Origin: Planomonospora sp. ID82291
Lineage (GTDB): Bacteria; Actinomycetota; Actinomycetes; Streptosporangiales; Streptosporangiaceae
DNA: 64,000 nt
Direction: 5' to 3'
Assembly: GCF_015711645.1 (NCBI RefSeq)
Contig: NZ_JABTEX010000002.1
Location: 372,001-436,000 of the forward strand
Shown here: piece by piece, positions 43,963-55,207 of the stretch
How the letters are laid out: the number at the start of each line of letters is the position of its first letter
How positions within the stretch are numbered: position 1 is the first letter of the stretch
Notes under the pieces: generated by a model
What the model was told of the DNA's origin: nothing
The model's input: the letters and a program-made list of their open reading frames with translations, nothing else
The model's database searches: none
Position numbers and translations under genes: made by a program

Positions 43963-44748
43963 TTATGCGAACGGGAAGGAGACGATGCCCTTGGCGACCA
44001 GCCGTACGTAGAGGTCGGCGCCCATGACCGAGAACATGGAGACCAGGGCCAGTTCCTGGTGCTTGGCGTTGAGCTTGGAGACGACGGTCCACGCCTTGTA
44101 GCGGACGGGGTGCCGGGAGAAGTGGGTCAGGCGGCCGGCCGTGATGTGGCGGCAGGAGTGGCACGAGAGCGTGTAGAGGTTGATCAGGATCGCGTTGGCG
44201 ATCAGGATCCACGTGCCGAGGCCCGCCGGCTTGTGGACGAGCGCCAGCACCGCGTCGTAGGCGAGGATCAGGCCGATCACGATCGCCGCGTAGAAGAAGT
44301 AGCGGTGCACGTTCTGCAGGATGAGCGGGAACCGCGACTCACCGGTGTACGTGCGGTGCGGCTCGCCGACGGCGCACGCCGGCGGGGAGAGCCAGAAGCC
44401 CCGGTAGTAGGCCTTGCGGTAGTAGTAGCAGGTGAAGCGGAACCCCGCGGGCAGGCCGAGGATGAGGATGCCCGGCGGCCAGGTGTACCAGTCGCCGAAC
44501 GGGGCGAGGCCGAACAGGCGGGCCTCCTCGGGACAGCTCGTCGCCAGGCACGGCGACGCGAACGGCGCGTGGTACGGCGAGACGAAGTAGTCCATATCGA
44601 AGATCGCCCACGTGGCGTAGACGAGGAACGCCGTGAAGATGATGAAGGTGACCAGCGGATAGCGCCACCACTGGTCGGTGCGTAGGGTGCGCTCCTTGAT
44701 CTGTGCGCGCTGCCTTCTGGCCGGGCTGTCGGCCGCTGTCTGGGTCAT
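43963..44748 (-). CDS. sdhC: Succinate dehydrogenase membrane subunit, Sdh1-like
   Basis: 261 residues, five hydrophobic segments. It is not a b558-type or SdhC/D-type cytochrome. It carries SPYHAPFASPCLATSCPEE, a FTCYYYRKAYYRGFWL segment and LSCHSCRHITAGRLTHF, the style of the membrane subunit of mycobacterial Sdh1 (Rv0249c type), for which a membrane-embedded Rieske-like cluster has been reported. The clustered Cys and His are candidate ligands. The start at 44748 (MTQTAADSPARRQ) has GGAGG upstream; the frame is open further 5' but only over a GC-rich leader. Confidence 0.85.
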   Translation of the reverse strand: MTQTAADSPARRQRAQIKERTLRTDQWWRYPLVTFIIFTAFLVYATWAIFDMDYFVSPYHAPFASPCLATSCPEEARLFGLAPFGDWYTWPPGILILGLPAGFRFTCYYYRKAYYRGFWLSPPACAVGEPHRTYTGESRFPLILQNVHRYFFYAAIVIGLILAYDAVLALVHKPAGLGTWILIANAILINLYTLSCHSCRHITAGRLTHFSRHPVRYKAWTVVSKLNAKHQELALVSMFSVMGADLYVRLVAKGIVSFPFA

Positions 44749-44976
44749 CGAGACCTCTCCACCTCCCGCGGACCCTGCTCGCAGGGGGTCCGGGTCGTTT
44801 TCAGTCGTGCCGCGCGCCGAGCCGCCGCGGCGGCTCACACGGGCGCGCGGACGTTGGTGGGGGATACGTTACGACGGGACCCGGAGCTTGTGTGAGAAGC
44901 ATCACTCACATTTTCACGGACCAGGTGTGATTCCTGTCACTTCGGTCCGGCGGCGGAGGCGGCGCGCGGGAAGCGC

Positions 44977-45417
44977 TCAGTCGGCGCTGGGCAGCTTCAC
45001 GACGGTGACGAAGAAGTCGTCGATCCGCCGGACCACGCTGATGAACTGCTCGAAGTCCACGGGCTTGGAGACGTAGGCGTTGGCGTGCAGGTTGTAGCTG
45101 CGCAGGATGTCCTCCTCCGCCTCGGAGGTGGTCAGCACGACCACCGGGATGCGGCGCAGGTCCTCGTCGCCCTTGATGTCCTGGAGCACCTCGCGGCCGT
45201 CCTTGCGGGGCAGGTTGAGGTCGAGCAGGATCAGGTCGGGACGGGGTGCGTCGGCGTAGCCGTCCTCCCTGCGGAGGAAGGCCATGGCCTGCTCGCCGTC
45301 GTTGACGACGTGCAGCTTGTTCCTGACCTTGTTGAGCTCGAACGCCTCCTTGGTCAGCAGGATGTCGCCCGGGTCGTCCTCGACCAGCAGCACGTCGATC
45401 CAGCGCATCTCGTTCAT
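44977..45417 (-). CDS. Single-domain response regulator (Rcp1/CheY-like)
   Basis: 146 residues. Receiver fold with acidic pocket [10 protein letters not shown], phospho-acceptor Asp in [27 protein letters not shown] and the lysine in AYVSKPVD. The inserted [20 protein letters not shown] and long last helix are the Rcp1-type pattern, usually paired with phytochrome-like or other sensor kinases. It has no output domain. AGGAG is 7 nt before the ATG. 73 bp downstream of, and likely co-transcribed with, the receiver-phosphatase gene. Confidence 0.92.
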   Translation of the reverse strand: MNEMRWIDVLLVEDDPGDILLTKEAFELNKVRNKLHVVNDGEQAMAFLRREDGYADAPRPDLILLDLNLPRKDGREVLQDIKGDEDLRRIPVVVLTTSEAEEDILRSYNLHANAYVSKPVDFEQFISVVRRIDDFFVTVVKLPSAD

Positions 45418-45490
45418 TCGCGTCTCCAGGAGGAAGGGCCGGGCGGACCATGGTCCCACGGGCCGGCGGTCGGGAAGGGGACGTCGGCCG

Positions 45491-46648
45491 TCAGGCGCTC
45501 CGCGGCCCCCTGGCGATGAGCACGGTGGCCAGGTCGTCGGTGAGCGCCTCCTCGTTCAGCTCGATGACCCGCTCGATGAGCCGGTCGAGGTGGACGCCGC
45601 CCTGGTCGGCGATGAGCCGCAGCAGGCCCTCGGTCCCGAGCAGGTCGGGGCCGCCTCCCACGGTGGCCTCGATCAGGCCGTCGGTGTAGAGCAGGACGGA
45701 CCACTCCTGGCCGAGCGAGACGTCGATGGGCGTCCAGTCCACGTCCGGGAAGATGCCCAGCGGCGGCCCGGAGGGGGTGCCCGGCGTCACCTCGGTCACG
45801 CCGTCGCGGATCAGCACGGGCGGCGGGTGACCGACGACGTGCAGGCGGGCGTGCTCCAGCGACGGGTCGACGGTCATCGTGCAGAGCGTGGTGAAGATCT
45901 CCGCGGACTTGCGTTCGAGTCGGAGGACCGCGTCGAGCGTGTGCAGCACGTCGTTGCCGGTGTGCCCGGCCAGGACCAGCGTGCGCCAGGCGATCCGGAG
46001 CGCCACCCCCAGCGCGGCCTCGTCGGGACCGTGCCCGCAGACGTCGCCGACCACCACGTGCACGGCGCCGTCGGGGCTCTGCACGGTGTCCCAGAAGTCC
46101 CCGGCGAGCAGCGTCCGCTGGCGGCCGGGCAGGTAGCGCGACTCGTGGTGGAGGGTTCCCGGCTCCAGCAGGGGGACGGGCAGCAGCCCGTGCTCCAGGC
46201 GGGAGTTCTCCTTGGTGACGAGCTCGGCCTCGACCAGCCTGCGCTGGGCCATGTCGGCGCGTTTGCGCTCCATGGCGTAGCGGACCGCGCGGATCAGCAG
46301 GCGGGCGTCGATGTCCTGTTTGACGAGGAAGTCCTGGGCTCCGGCGGCGACCGCCTCCACGCCCACGTGCGAGTCGTTGAGCCCGGTCAGCACGAGCACG
46401 GCGGCGTGCGGGGCCATCGCCAGCACCTGCTGGAGCGCCTCCAGGCCGTGGGCGTCGGGCAGGGAGAGGTCGACCAGCACGCACGCGACCTCGTCGGTCA
46501 GCCGGATCAGGCTCTCCGCGAGGCTGCGCACCCAGATGATCTTCGGAGGGTTCTCCGCCTCGTTGAGCAGCTCTTCCACGAGGAAGGCGTCACCCGCGTC
46601 ATCCTCGATCAGGAGGATCGTGAGTGTTTCGTTGGGAGGGGCGGTCAC
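45491..46648 (-). CDS. Receiver domain fused to PP2C-type (SpoIIE/RsbU) phosphatase
   Basis: 385 residues from GTG at 46648. N-terminal receiver ([20 protein letters not shown]; phospho-Asp in [21 protein letters not shown]), a short helical linker, then a PPM/SpoIIE phosphatase domain ([60 protein letters not shown]). Metal-binding aspartates are present. Such proteins dephosphorylate anti-anti-sigma factors under phosphorelay control, as RssB- or RsbU-like regulators do. No anti-sigma partner is adjacent. Confidence 0.93.
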   Translation of the reverse strand: MTAPPNETLTILLIEDDAGDAFLVEELLNEAENPPKIIWVRSLAESLIRLTDEVACVLVDLSLPDAHGLEALQQVLAMAPHAAVLVLTGLNDSHVGVEAVAAGAQDFLVKQDIDARLLIRAVRYAMERKRADMAQRRLVEAELVTKENSRLEHGLLPVPLLEPGTLHHESRYLPGRQRTLLAGDFWDTVQSPDGAVHVVVGDVCGHGPDEAALGVALRIAWRTLVLAGHTGNDVLHTLDAVLRLERKSAEIFTTLCTMTVDPSLEHARLHVVGHPPPVLIRDGVTEVTPGTPSGPPLGIFPDVDWTPIDVSLGQEWSVLLYTDGLIEATVGGGPDLLGTEGLLRLIADQGGVHLDRLIERVIELNEEALTDDLATVLIARGPRSA

Positions 46649-46975
46649 GAACGCCTCTTCGTGGGGTCGGGGGAAACATGGCAGCTCTACGAGAATAGTG
46701 CTGCCACCCCGGTGATGCGGATGGGTGATCGAATCCGCCGTCCGGCCGGGGTCCCCTCGGCGTCCGGCTCCGGGCGGCGTTCGGCTCCGGGTGGTCCTCG
46801 GTGTCCGGCTCTGAGCGGTGTCCGGCTCTGAGCGGTGTCCGGCTCCGGGCGGCGTCCGGCTCCGGGCGGCGTCCGGCTCCGGGCGGTGTCCGGCTCCGGG
46901 GGGTCCTCGGCGCCCGGACCGCCGGGATCCGGGCGCCGAGGACACGGGCGGGCCCACCCGGGGCCACCGACGACC
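46649..46975. other. 327-bp spacer dominated by tandem repeats
   Basis: No convincing gene. Positions 46649-46740 contain the promoter side of the phosphatase gene; TATTCT on the minus strand near 46695 lies inside a GGCAG/CTGCC inverted repeat. 46762-46904 is a 17-bp tandem array. The end (46905-46975) is plain GC-rich DNA downstream of the chemoreceptor stop. Confidence 0.6.
46762..46904. repeat. 17-bp tandem repeat array, eight units
   Basis: Unit GTCCGGCTCCGGGCGGC with minor variants (CTGAGCGGT in units 3-4). Six units run without a break from 46803 to 46904; two more at 46762-46795 are separated by a 7-bp interruption. The period is not a multiple of three, so it is not a coding repeat. 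No unique spacers, so not CRISPR. Confidence 0.88.
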
Positions 46976-48589
46976 TCAGCAGCGGAAATGCGCCACCAGG
47001 TCGCGCAGCTCGCCCGCCATCACGTTCAGCTCGCCCACCGCCTGCTGGGAACGCGCCACGCTCTCGGTGGTCGTCTGCGACGCCCGCGCGATCTCGGCGA
47101 TGTTCACCGCGATGTCGCGCGAGCCCTCGGCCACCGCGGTGACGCTGCGGCTCATCTCGTTGGTCGTGGCGGTCTGCTCCTCCACCGCGCTGGCGATGAC
47201 CCCCTGGGAATCGTTGATCTGCCCGATCACCGAGCTGATCCGGCCGATCGCGGTCACCGCCCCGGCCGTGTCGTCCTGGATCGCCTGCACCCGCCGGGAG
47301 ATGTCCTCGGTGGCCCGCGCGGTCTCCTGCGCCAGTTCCTTGACCTCGCTGGCCACCACCGCGAAGCCCTTGCCCGACTCCCCGGCCCGCGCCGCCTCGA
47401 TGGTGGCGTTGAGCGCCAGCAGGTTGGTCTGCTCGGCGATCGAGGTGATCAGCGCGACCACGGTGGCGATCTCCCGGGAGGACTCGCCCAGCTTGCCGAT
47501 CTGCACGGTCGTCTGGCCGGCGACCTCGACGGCCTGCCCGGCCACCCGGGCGGCGCCCAGCGCGCTGCCGGCGATCTCCTGGATCGAGGCGCCCATCTCC
47601 TCCGACCCGGTGGCGACCATCTCGACGTTCTGCGAGACCGACGCGGCGGTGTCGGAGACGGCCTGGGCCTCGGTGGCGGCGCGGCGGGCCGAGGCGGCCA
47701 CCGCGTCGGTGGCCGAGGCCATCTCCTGGGCGGCGGCGGCCACCGCCCGTGCCGAGGCCGACACCGAGGCGACCACGTTGCGGACGCTGGCCTGGGCCTG
47801 GTCCATGGCGCGGGCCATCTGGCCGACCTCGTCGGTGGTGGTCACGTCGCTGGTGACGGTCATGTCGCCGTCGGCCATGGCGGTCAGGGAGCGGCGCACC
47901 CGCAGCAGCGGGCGGGTGATGGAGATGACCACGACGCGGGCCAGGCCGGCCAGGATGACGGCGGTGACGAGCACGGTGATGAGGATCAGCCGGGTGGCCT
48001 GCTCGCGGCTGGCGGCGGCGTCGGCGGTGGCCTGCTCGATGCTGCGGGCGAAGAAGGCGCGCTCGTTGCGGGTGACGGCGCTGGTGAGGTAGTTGTCGAC
48101 GCCGATCTGCTCCCAGCTGCGCCGGGCCTGGGACTGGTCGGCGGCGGCGCTGTCGACGAAGCGGCCGATCACGTCGGTGTAGTCGGTGAAGGCGGTGGTG
48201 ATGCGGGTGATGGAGGCGCGCTGGTCGGCGGGCACGTCGATGGCCTGCAGGTGCTGCAGTGTCTTGTGGGTGGCGGTGGTCTGGGCCTGCAGGGTCTGGC
48301 GCTGCTGGGCGGGGGTGTCGCGGATGACGGCTTCCAGGCCGTTGACCTTCAGGTCGGCGGCCAGGCGGTCGAGTTGCAGGACGACGGCGTTGGCCTCGTT
48401 GAGGCGGCCGAGGCGTTCGTTGGCGGTGTCGACGGCGCGGTTGTTGACGACGGTGACGGCGAAGCAGGCGGTCAGGGCCAGGAGGCTGGCGCCGACCAGG
48501 GTCATGAGTTTGACGGCGATGGGCCGGTTGAGGAAGCCGGTGGCCAGGCGGCCTCGGCGTCGGGGGGCGGGGTGGGGCGGGGTGTTCAT
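46976..48589 (-). CDS. Methyl-accepting chemotaxis-type receptor
   Basis: 537 residues. Transmembrane helix about 24-46 (AVKLMTLVGASLLALTACFA), an extracytoplasmic four-helix-bundle sensor (about 47-198), a second helix (LILITVLVTAVILAGLARVV), HAMP, and a long signalling coiled-coil with the hairpin tip IAEQTNLLALNATIEAARAG and ESGKGFAVVASEVKELAQ. Full-length MCP. No CheA, CheW or CheR is visible nearby. AAGGAG precedes the ATG by 9 nt. The adjacent upstream gene on the same strand encodes a sugar-binding lipoprotein. Confidence 0.93.
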   Translation of the reverse strand: MNTPPHPAPRRRGRLATGFLNRPIAVKLMTLVGASLLALTACFAVTVVNNRAVDTANERLGRLNEANAVVLQLDRLAADLKVNGLEAVIRDTPAQQRQTLQAQTTATHKTLQHLQAIDVPADQRASITRITTAFTDYTDVIGRFVDSAAADQSQARRSWEQIGVDNYLTSAVTRNERAFFARSIEQATADAAASREQATRLILITVLVTAVILAGLARVVVISITRPLLRVRRSLTAMADGDMTVTSDVTTTDEVGQMARAMDQAQASVRNVVASVSASARAVAAAAQEMASATDAVAASARRAATEAQAVSDTAASVSQNVEMVATGSEEMGASIQEIAGSALGAARVAGQAVEVAGQTTVQIGKLGESSREIATVVALITSIAEQTNLLALNATIEAARAGESGKGFAVVASEVKELAQETARATEDISRRVQAIQDDTAGAVTAIGRISSVIGQINDSQGVIASAVEEQTATTNEMSRSVTAVAEGSRDIAVNIAEIARASQTTTESVARSQQAVGELNVMAGELRDLVAHFRC

Positions 48590-48850
48590 GGAAGAGGGCT
48601 CCTTAGGCGACAAGCGTCGGGCGTCGGTGGCGCTGCACGGTCACGGGGCAGGGGGCGGCGGCCCGCCGGGCCCGCCGGGGCGCGGACCAGGGCCGGGGCG
48701 GGGCGCGGATGCGGCGGCCGGCCGGGCGGACGGCCGGGCCCGCCGGTCGGCGAGGTCCGGCCGCACGGCGGTCCGGCGGATCCGGTGGGACCGGCGGACC
48801 CCGCAGGGCCGACCTGCCGGGCGGTCCGCCGGATCCGGCCCGAGAGGCGG

Positions 48851-49945
48851 TCAGCCGCTGAGCTGCTCGGCGGTGTAGTAGCCGCCGTCGACGAGGATCC
48901 GCTGGTAGTTCGACTTGTCGACCTCCACCGGCTGCAGCAGGAAGGTGGACATGACCTTCACCCCGTTGTGGTACTGCTCGGTGTCGTTGACCGGGGGCGT
49001 CTCGCCCCGCAGCAGCATGTCGGTCATCCGGACCGCGACCTTGGCCAGCTCACGGGTGTCCTTGAACACCGTCTGGACCTGCCCGCCGCCGCCGGCGATC
49101 AGCTTCACCGAGTCCACCTCCACGTCCTGCCCGGTGATGACGGGCAGGGGCTTGGCGGCGGTGCCGTACCCGCCCGCCTTGAGGGCATCGGTGATCCCCA
49201 GGGACATCCGGTCCAGCGGCGAGAGCACCGCGTGGAGGGGGGCCGAGCCGTAGTGCTTGGTCAGCAACCCGGCCATCCGGGTCTGGGCGAGCTTCCGCTC
49301 GTAGCCGACGGTGCTGACGTCGGCGAACTCGTGCTTGCCGCTTCTGAGCACCAGCTTCCCGGAGGAGATGTGGGGCCGCAGCACGCTCATCGCGCCGTTG
49401 AAGAAGAACGTGGCGTTGTTGTCGGTGGGCGACCCGGCGAACAGTTCGAGGTTGAAGGGGCCCTTGGCCGTGGCGAGCTTGAGCCGGTCGACGATGGCCT
49501 TGCCCTGCAGCACGCCGACCCGGAAGTTGTCGAAGGTGGCGTAGTAGTCGACGTTCGGGGTGCCCCGGATCAACCGGTCGTAGGAGATCACCGGGATGTC
49601 GTCCGCGGCGGCCTTCTCCAGCGCGTCCTTCATCAGAGGACCGTCGATGGCGGCGATGATCAGAGCCTCGACCCCGTTGTCCACCATCTCCTCGACCTGG
49701 TCGGCCTGGGCGGCGGCGTCGTCCTCGGCGTACTTCAGATCGGTCGTGTAGCCGAGCAGCTCGAACTGCTTCTTCATGTTGTCGCCGTCCTTGACCCAGC
49801 GCGGCCGCGCCGTCGTGGGCAGCGTGATCCCGATGGTGCCCTGGGCGGCCGGTTCGGCGACCGCCGCACCGTCGACGGCGCAGCCCGCCGCCGACAGCAT
49901 CAGCGCGCCCATCGCAATGGCGATCTTCGAAATCGTGCCACGCAC
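48851..49945 (-). CDS. ChvE/XylF-like sugar-binding lipoprotein
   Basis: 364 residues from GTG. Lipoprotein signal with lipobox LSAAGC (C22). Type 1 periplasmic-binding fold of the multiple-sugar ChvE subgroup: IGITLPTTARPRWVKDGDNM, LIIAAIDGPLMKDALEKAAA, IPVISYDRLI, ELFAGSPTDNNATFFFNGAM, LSPLDRMSLGITDALKAGGY and TGQDVEVDSVKLIAGGGGQ. No ABC permease or ATPase accompanies it, which is unusual. Its position upstream of the chemoreceptor suggests a receptor-ligand pair, as ChvE works with a membrane sensor in Agrobacterium. Confidence 0.9.
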   Translation of the reverse strand: MRGTISKIAIAMGALMLSAAGCAVDGAAVAEPAAQGTIGITLPTTARPRWVKDGDNMKKQFELLGYTTDLKYAEDDAAAQADQVEEMVDNGVEALIIAAIDGPLMKDALEKAAADDIPVISYDRLIRGTPNVDYYATFDNFRVGVLQGKAIVDRLKLATAKGPFNLELFAGSPTDNNATFFFNGAMSVLRPHISSGKLVLRSGKHEFADVSTVGYERKLAQTRMAGLLTKHYGSAPLHAVLSPLDRMSLGITDALKAGGYGTAAKPLPVITGQDVEVDSVKLIAGGGGQVQTVFKDTRELAKVAVRMTDMLLRGETPPVNDTEQYHNGVKVMSTFLLQPVEVDKSNYQRILVDGGYYTAEQLSG

Positions 49946-50092
49946 CTTCGTCCTCCAGCAGGTCGTTCGGGGAGTTCACCCGCCGGAGGACGTCCTCCGG
50001 GGGCAAGGAGCGGAGACCACCGCTCTTCCAGGCAAATCGACTCCCCGGACTGCGAACTGAACGAAACCCGGCAACGGATCACGGCGGCGGGT

Positions 50093-51025
50093 TCAGTTCT
50101 CGGCGACCAGCTCGACCCCTGGCGGGAGGCTGCCGTCGTGGGCGGCCTCGGCGAGGAAGAACAGCAGCGTGGCGCGGAACGCCTGGGCGGCGCGGGTGGG
50201 TTCGACGTCCTTGCGATGGGCGATGGCGATCGTACGGCGCAGCCCCGGCGGCGCCAGCGGCGTCCCGGTCAGCCCCGGGCGGCCGTCCAGGACCATCGAG
50301 GGCACGAGCGCGACGCCCAGGCCCGCCTCCACGAAGCGGAGCACGGCGTCCATCTCCCCGCCCTCCACCGTGAAGCGCGGTTCGAACCCCGCCTGGCGGC
50401 ACGCGCTCAGCGTGGCCTCCCGCAGGTCGTAACCGCGCCGGAACATCACCATCGGACGCCCGCGCAGGTCCTCGATCCGCAGGTACGGCCTGCGCGACCG
50501 GGTGATCGAGGGGGAGACGACCACCAGGTTCTCCCGCAGGATCTCCTCGGTGACGAGGGAGGGGTCGTCGCTCTGCAGCGGCATGATGATCAGTGCCAGG
50601 TCGAGCTGGCCCCGGGCCAGCGCCCGGACCAGGTCGCGGGAGCCGTCCTCCTCCACGAGCAGCTCGATGCCGGGGTAGGCGCGGTGGAAGCGGGCCAGGG
50701 CGTCGGCCATCAGCCCGGCGCAGAGCGAGGGGGTGGCGCCCAGCCGTACCCGGCCCCGGCGCAGCCCGGCCAGCTCGCCGATCTCCCGCCGGGCGGTGTC
50801 GGCGTCGGCGAGCATGCGGCGGGCCAGCGGGAGCAGCGCCTCCCCCGCGGGGGTGAGGGTGACGTTGCCCCGGGCGCGGCTGAGCAGCGGCGCACCGAGC
50901 TCGGCTTCCAGGGCCTTGATCTGCTTGCTCAGCGACGGCTGTGCGACGCGCATCCGCTCGGCTGCCTGGGTGAAGTGCCGGGCCTCGGCGACCGCCACGA
51001 AATAGGCCAGTTGCTGGAGCTGCAC
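50093..51025 (-). CDS. LysR-family transcriptional regulator
   Basis: 310 residues from GTG. N-terminal HTH MQLQQLAYFVAVAEARHFTQ and AAERMRVAQPSLSKQIKALE followed by LGAPLLSRARGNVTLTPAGE, and a C-terminal effector domain. It is transcribed divergently from the b558-type sdhCAB operon, 257 bp away, the classic arrangement of a LysR regulator with its target. The inducer is unknown. Confidence 0.92.
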   Translation of the reverse strand: MQLQQLAYFVAVAEARHFTQAAERMRVAQPSLSKQIKALEAELGAPLLSRARGNVTLTPAGEALLPLARRMLADADTARREIGELAGLRRGRVRLGATPSLCAGLMADALARFHRAYPGIELLVEEDGSRDLVRALARGQLDLALIIMPLQSDDPSLVTEEILRENLVVVSPSITRSRRPYLRIEDLRGRPMVMFRRGYDLREATLSACRQAGFEPRFTVEGGEMDAVLRFVEAGLGVALVPSMVLDGRPGLTGTPLAPPGLRRTIAIAHRKDVEPTRAAQAFRATLLFFLAEAAHDGSLPPGVELVAEN

Positions 51026-51106
51026 GCTTCCCTAGCGTAGGGATCCCCCGGCCCCCGATCCGGGGCGGGGTCGCCCACGGGGGAGAACGGTCACCGCGGC
51101 CTCCCG

Positions 51107-51129
51107 GCCGCGACGCGCAGCGTCGCCGT
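51107..51129. repeat. 23-bp dispersed hairpin repeat, copy 2
   Basis: Identical over 23 bp to 37975-37997. Here it lies between the LysR gene and the sdhCAB operon and is followed by a further partial repeat (GTCGCCGTGAACGTCGCCGT). The GCGACGC/GCGTCGC stem would form in transcripts of either strand. Confidence 0.72.
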
Positions 51130-51269
51130 GAACGTCGCCGTGAACACTGTGAGATTGCTCGCACCCGCTGACACGGTGTCATCGCCCAAGCTCCAGGACG
51201 CAGAAGCAATAGCCGTCGGCTATGGAAACCACGCCCGTGATGACTTGGACGGGACCAAAGTCCTTTTCT

Positions 51270-51282
51270 TAGCTTCTGGGTC
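51270..51282 (+). promoter_or_regulatory. Likely leaderless promoter of sdhCAB (b558 type)
   Basis: TAGCTT (51270-51275) stands 7 nt before the GTG start at 51283, matching the TAnnnT spacing seen before several other genes here. A possible -35 TTGGAC lies 19 bp upstream of the box. A small inverted repeat GGAC-CAAA-GTCC (51252-51263) between the two could be a regulator site. Confidence 0.5.
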
Positions 51283-52065
51283 GTGACTGCCATGATTGAG
51301 CGCGGAGCCTCCACCGCGCAGGTCGACCCCCCCGCGGGCGCTCCCGCGAAGCCCGTGACGCCTCCCAGGGCCGCACCCGCCAGGAAGAAGGGCGGGTTCC
51401 TCGGTTCCTCCAACGGGAGGAAGGCCGTGATGGCCGTCACGGGCGCCGTCCTCGTGCTGTTCCTCGTCGGCCACATGGTCGGCAACCTCAAGGCGTTCCT
51501 CGGTGCCGACTCCTTCAACGAGTACGCCACCTTCCTGCGCACCATGGGCGCACCGCTGCTCACCTACCGGGTGGCGCTGACGGTCGTGGAGGTGGTGCTC
51601 GCCGTCGCGATCGTCCTGCACATGTGGGCGGCGATCACGCTGGCCCGCCGGGCGGGCAGGGCGCGGCCGGTCAAGTACGCGGCCAGGCGCAAGTCCCAGG
51701 CGAACGGCTACGCCGTCCACACCATGCGCTACGGCGGCGTCATCGTCCTGCTCTTCGTGGTCTACCACCTGCTCGACCTGACGATCGGCGTGGTCAACCC
51801 GGCCGGCTGGGGCGGCACGCCGTACGAGCGCCTGGTGGCGAGCTTCGCGCCCGAGCGCTGGTGGGTCACCGCCTTCTACGTGGTGGGCGTCGTCATGGTC
51901 GGCCTGCACCTGCGCCACGGCCTGTGGAGCGCCCTGCAGACCCTCGGCCTGGCGAGCGGCCGCAGCCACCGTCCGCTGAAGGCCGCGGCCGCCGCGGTCT
52001 CCGCGGTGCTGGTCCTCGGCTTCCTCGTGGTCCCCGTCGCGGTCATGATCGGAGTCATCAAGTGA
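51283..52065 (+). CDS. sdhC: Succinate dehydrogenase cytochrome b558 subunit
   Basis: 260 residues. Five transmembrane helices with the family motif [20 protein letters not shown]. Candidate heme ligands are the histidines in [22 protein letters not shown] and LHLRHGLWS, giving the diheme arrangement of type B enzymes (Bacillus and Wolinella style). It anchors SdhAB and transfers electrons to quinone. GTG at 51283 or ATG at 51292 could start it; GTG is preferred because of the 7-nt distance to TAGCTT. The stop codon is embedded in a GTGAGCGAGCG repeat. Confidence 0.93.
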   Translation: MTAMIERGASTAQVDPPAGAPAKPVTPPRAAPARKKGGFLGSSNGRKAVMAVTGAVLVLFLVGHMVGNLKAFLGADSFNEYATFLRTMGAPLLTYRVALTVVEVVLAVAIVLHMWAAITLARRAGRARPVKYAARRKSQANGYAVHTMRYGGVIVLLFVVYHLLDLTIGVVNPAGWGGTPYERLVASFAPERWWVTAFYVVGVVMVGLHLRHGLWSALQTLGLASGRSHRPLKAAAAAVSAVLVLGFLVVPVAVMIGVIK

Positions 52066-52080
52066 GCGAGCGTAGCGAAC
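52062..52080. repeat. GTGAGCGAGCG(T)AGCGA repeat, copy 1
   Basis: GTGAGCGAGCGTAGCGAAC begins inside the sdhC stop codon region. Related copies are at 54056-54079 and 54122-54141. Such GAGCGAGCG tracts follow stop codons at several places in this operon only. Confidence 0.65.
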
Positions 52081-52130
52081 ACGTCGGCGAGCACAGCGGT
52101 TCTGCGAACGTGCCCGACGAAGGAGGGCGC

Positions 52131-54055
<1,925 letters not shown>

Positions 54056-54059
<4 letters not shown>

Positions 54060-54141
54060 GCGAGCGCAGCGAGCGAGCCAATAGGCACAGCAATATCATT
54101 CGTGCCCGCGATCTTGGGCGAGTGAGCGTAGCGAGGGAGCC
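54056..54141. repeat. GAGCGAGCG-type repeats between sdhA and sdhB
   Basis: Two further copies: 54056-54079 (GTGAGCGAGCGCAGCGAGCG and four more bases), overlapping the sdhA stop, and 54122-54141 (GTGAGCGTAGCGAGGGAGCC), just before the sdhB ribosome-binding region. Between them lies an AT-richer stretch, CACAGCAATATCATTCGTGC. The arrangement may tune relative subunit expression. Confidence 0.62.
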
Positions 54142-54147
54142 GCGGGC

Positions 54148-54885
54148 ATGAATCTCACACTCAAGGTCTGGCGCCAGCGCGGGCCGCAGGACAAGGGCCG
54201 CATGGTCACCTACCGGGTCGAGGACGTGTCCCCGGACATGTCCTTCCTGGAGATGCTCGACGTGCTCAACGAGCGGCTCATCCTGGAGGGCGACGACCCG
54301 ATCGCCTTCGACCACGACTGCCGCGAGGGCATCTGCGGCATGTGCGGCATGGTCATCAACGGCTACGCCCACGGCGAGCAGGTGGCGACCACCACCTGCC
54401 AGCTGCACATGCGGCACTTCGAGGACGAGGCCGTCATCACCGTCGAGCCGTGGCGCGCCGCGCCGTTCCCGGTGGTCAAGGACCTGGTCGTGGACCGCTC
54501 GTCGTTCGACCGGATCATCCAGGCGGGCGGCTTCATCTCCGTCCCCGCCGGATCGGCCCCCGACGCGCACAGCGTCCCGGTGAAGAAGGCCGACGCCGAC
54601 GCCGCGTTCGACGCGGCCACCTGCATCGGCTGCGGCGCCTGCGTGGCGGCCTGCCCGAACGGCTCGGCCTCCCTCTTCACCGCCGCGAAGATCACCCACC
54701 TGTCCCTGCTCCCGCAGGGCCAGCCCGAGCGCGACTCCCGCGCCCGGGCCATGGTGGAGCAGATGGACGCCGAGGGCTTCGGCGGCTGCACCAACACCGG
54801 CGAGTGCACGGCGTCCTGCCCCAAGGGCATCCCGCTGGACACCATCGCGCAGATGAACCGGGACTACCTCAGGGCGTCCAAGTGA
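54148..54885 (+). CDS. sdhB: Succinate dehydrogenase iron-sulfur subunit (b558-type operon)
   Basis: 245 residues. Cluster ligands: [20 protein letters not shown] and CQLHM for [2Fe-2S]; [18 protein letters not shown] and [18 protein letters not shown] for the other two clusters. Typical of type B succinate dehydrogenases. Third gene of the operon sdhC-sdhA-sdhB, followed by a strong terminator at 54944. Confidence 0.94.
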   Translation: MNLTLKVWRQRGPQDKGRMVTYRVEDVSPDMSFLEMLDVLNERLILEGDDPIAFDHDCREGICGMCGMVINGYAHGEQVATTTCQLHMRHFEDEAVITVEPWRAAPFPVVKDLVVDRSSFDRIIQAGGFISVPAGSAPDAHSVPVKKADADAAFDAATCIGCGACVAACPNGSASLFTAAKITHLSLLPQGQPERDSRARAMVEQMDAEGFGGCTNTGECTASCPKGIPLDTIAQMNRDYLRASK

Positions 54886-54943
54886 CCTGAGGGGCGTATG
54901 CTCCCTTCCTGCCGGGCGGTGGCCCGGCCTCCGGCGTGAGCCA

Positions 54944-54981
54944 CCGCGGGCCGCACCTTCGTGGGGAGGTGCGGCCCGCGG
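54944..54981 (+). terminator. Terminator of the b558-type sdh operon
   Basis: CCGCGGGCCGCACCT (54944-54958) pairs perfectly over 15 bp with 54967-54981 around an 8-nt loop, 58 bp after the sdhB stop. No T-run follows, as is usual here. Confidence 0.82.
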
Positions 54982-55207
54982 GGTCTTCCGGGGCGGTCAG
55001 CGGATCCCGCGGGTCTCGAAGGCGGGATGACCCGGCGGCAGGGCGTCTGCCCGCCTCCGGCGACCTCCCGGAGCAGCGGCCGCGTCGTCCGGGCGGGCCC
55101 GGGAACTCCTCCGGCGCGCTCGCCGCCGCCCGGCGGTGCCGCAGACGCCTCCTCGTCGGAACCGGCCCGCGGAGCGAGCAGGCGGGGATCCTCTGTGCGA
55201 TCCACCG

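Noticed and set aside
46762-46904. CRISPR array.
   Set aside because: The units follow each other directly, without unique spacers, and no cas gene is near.
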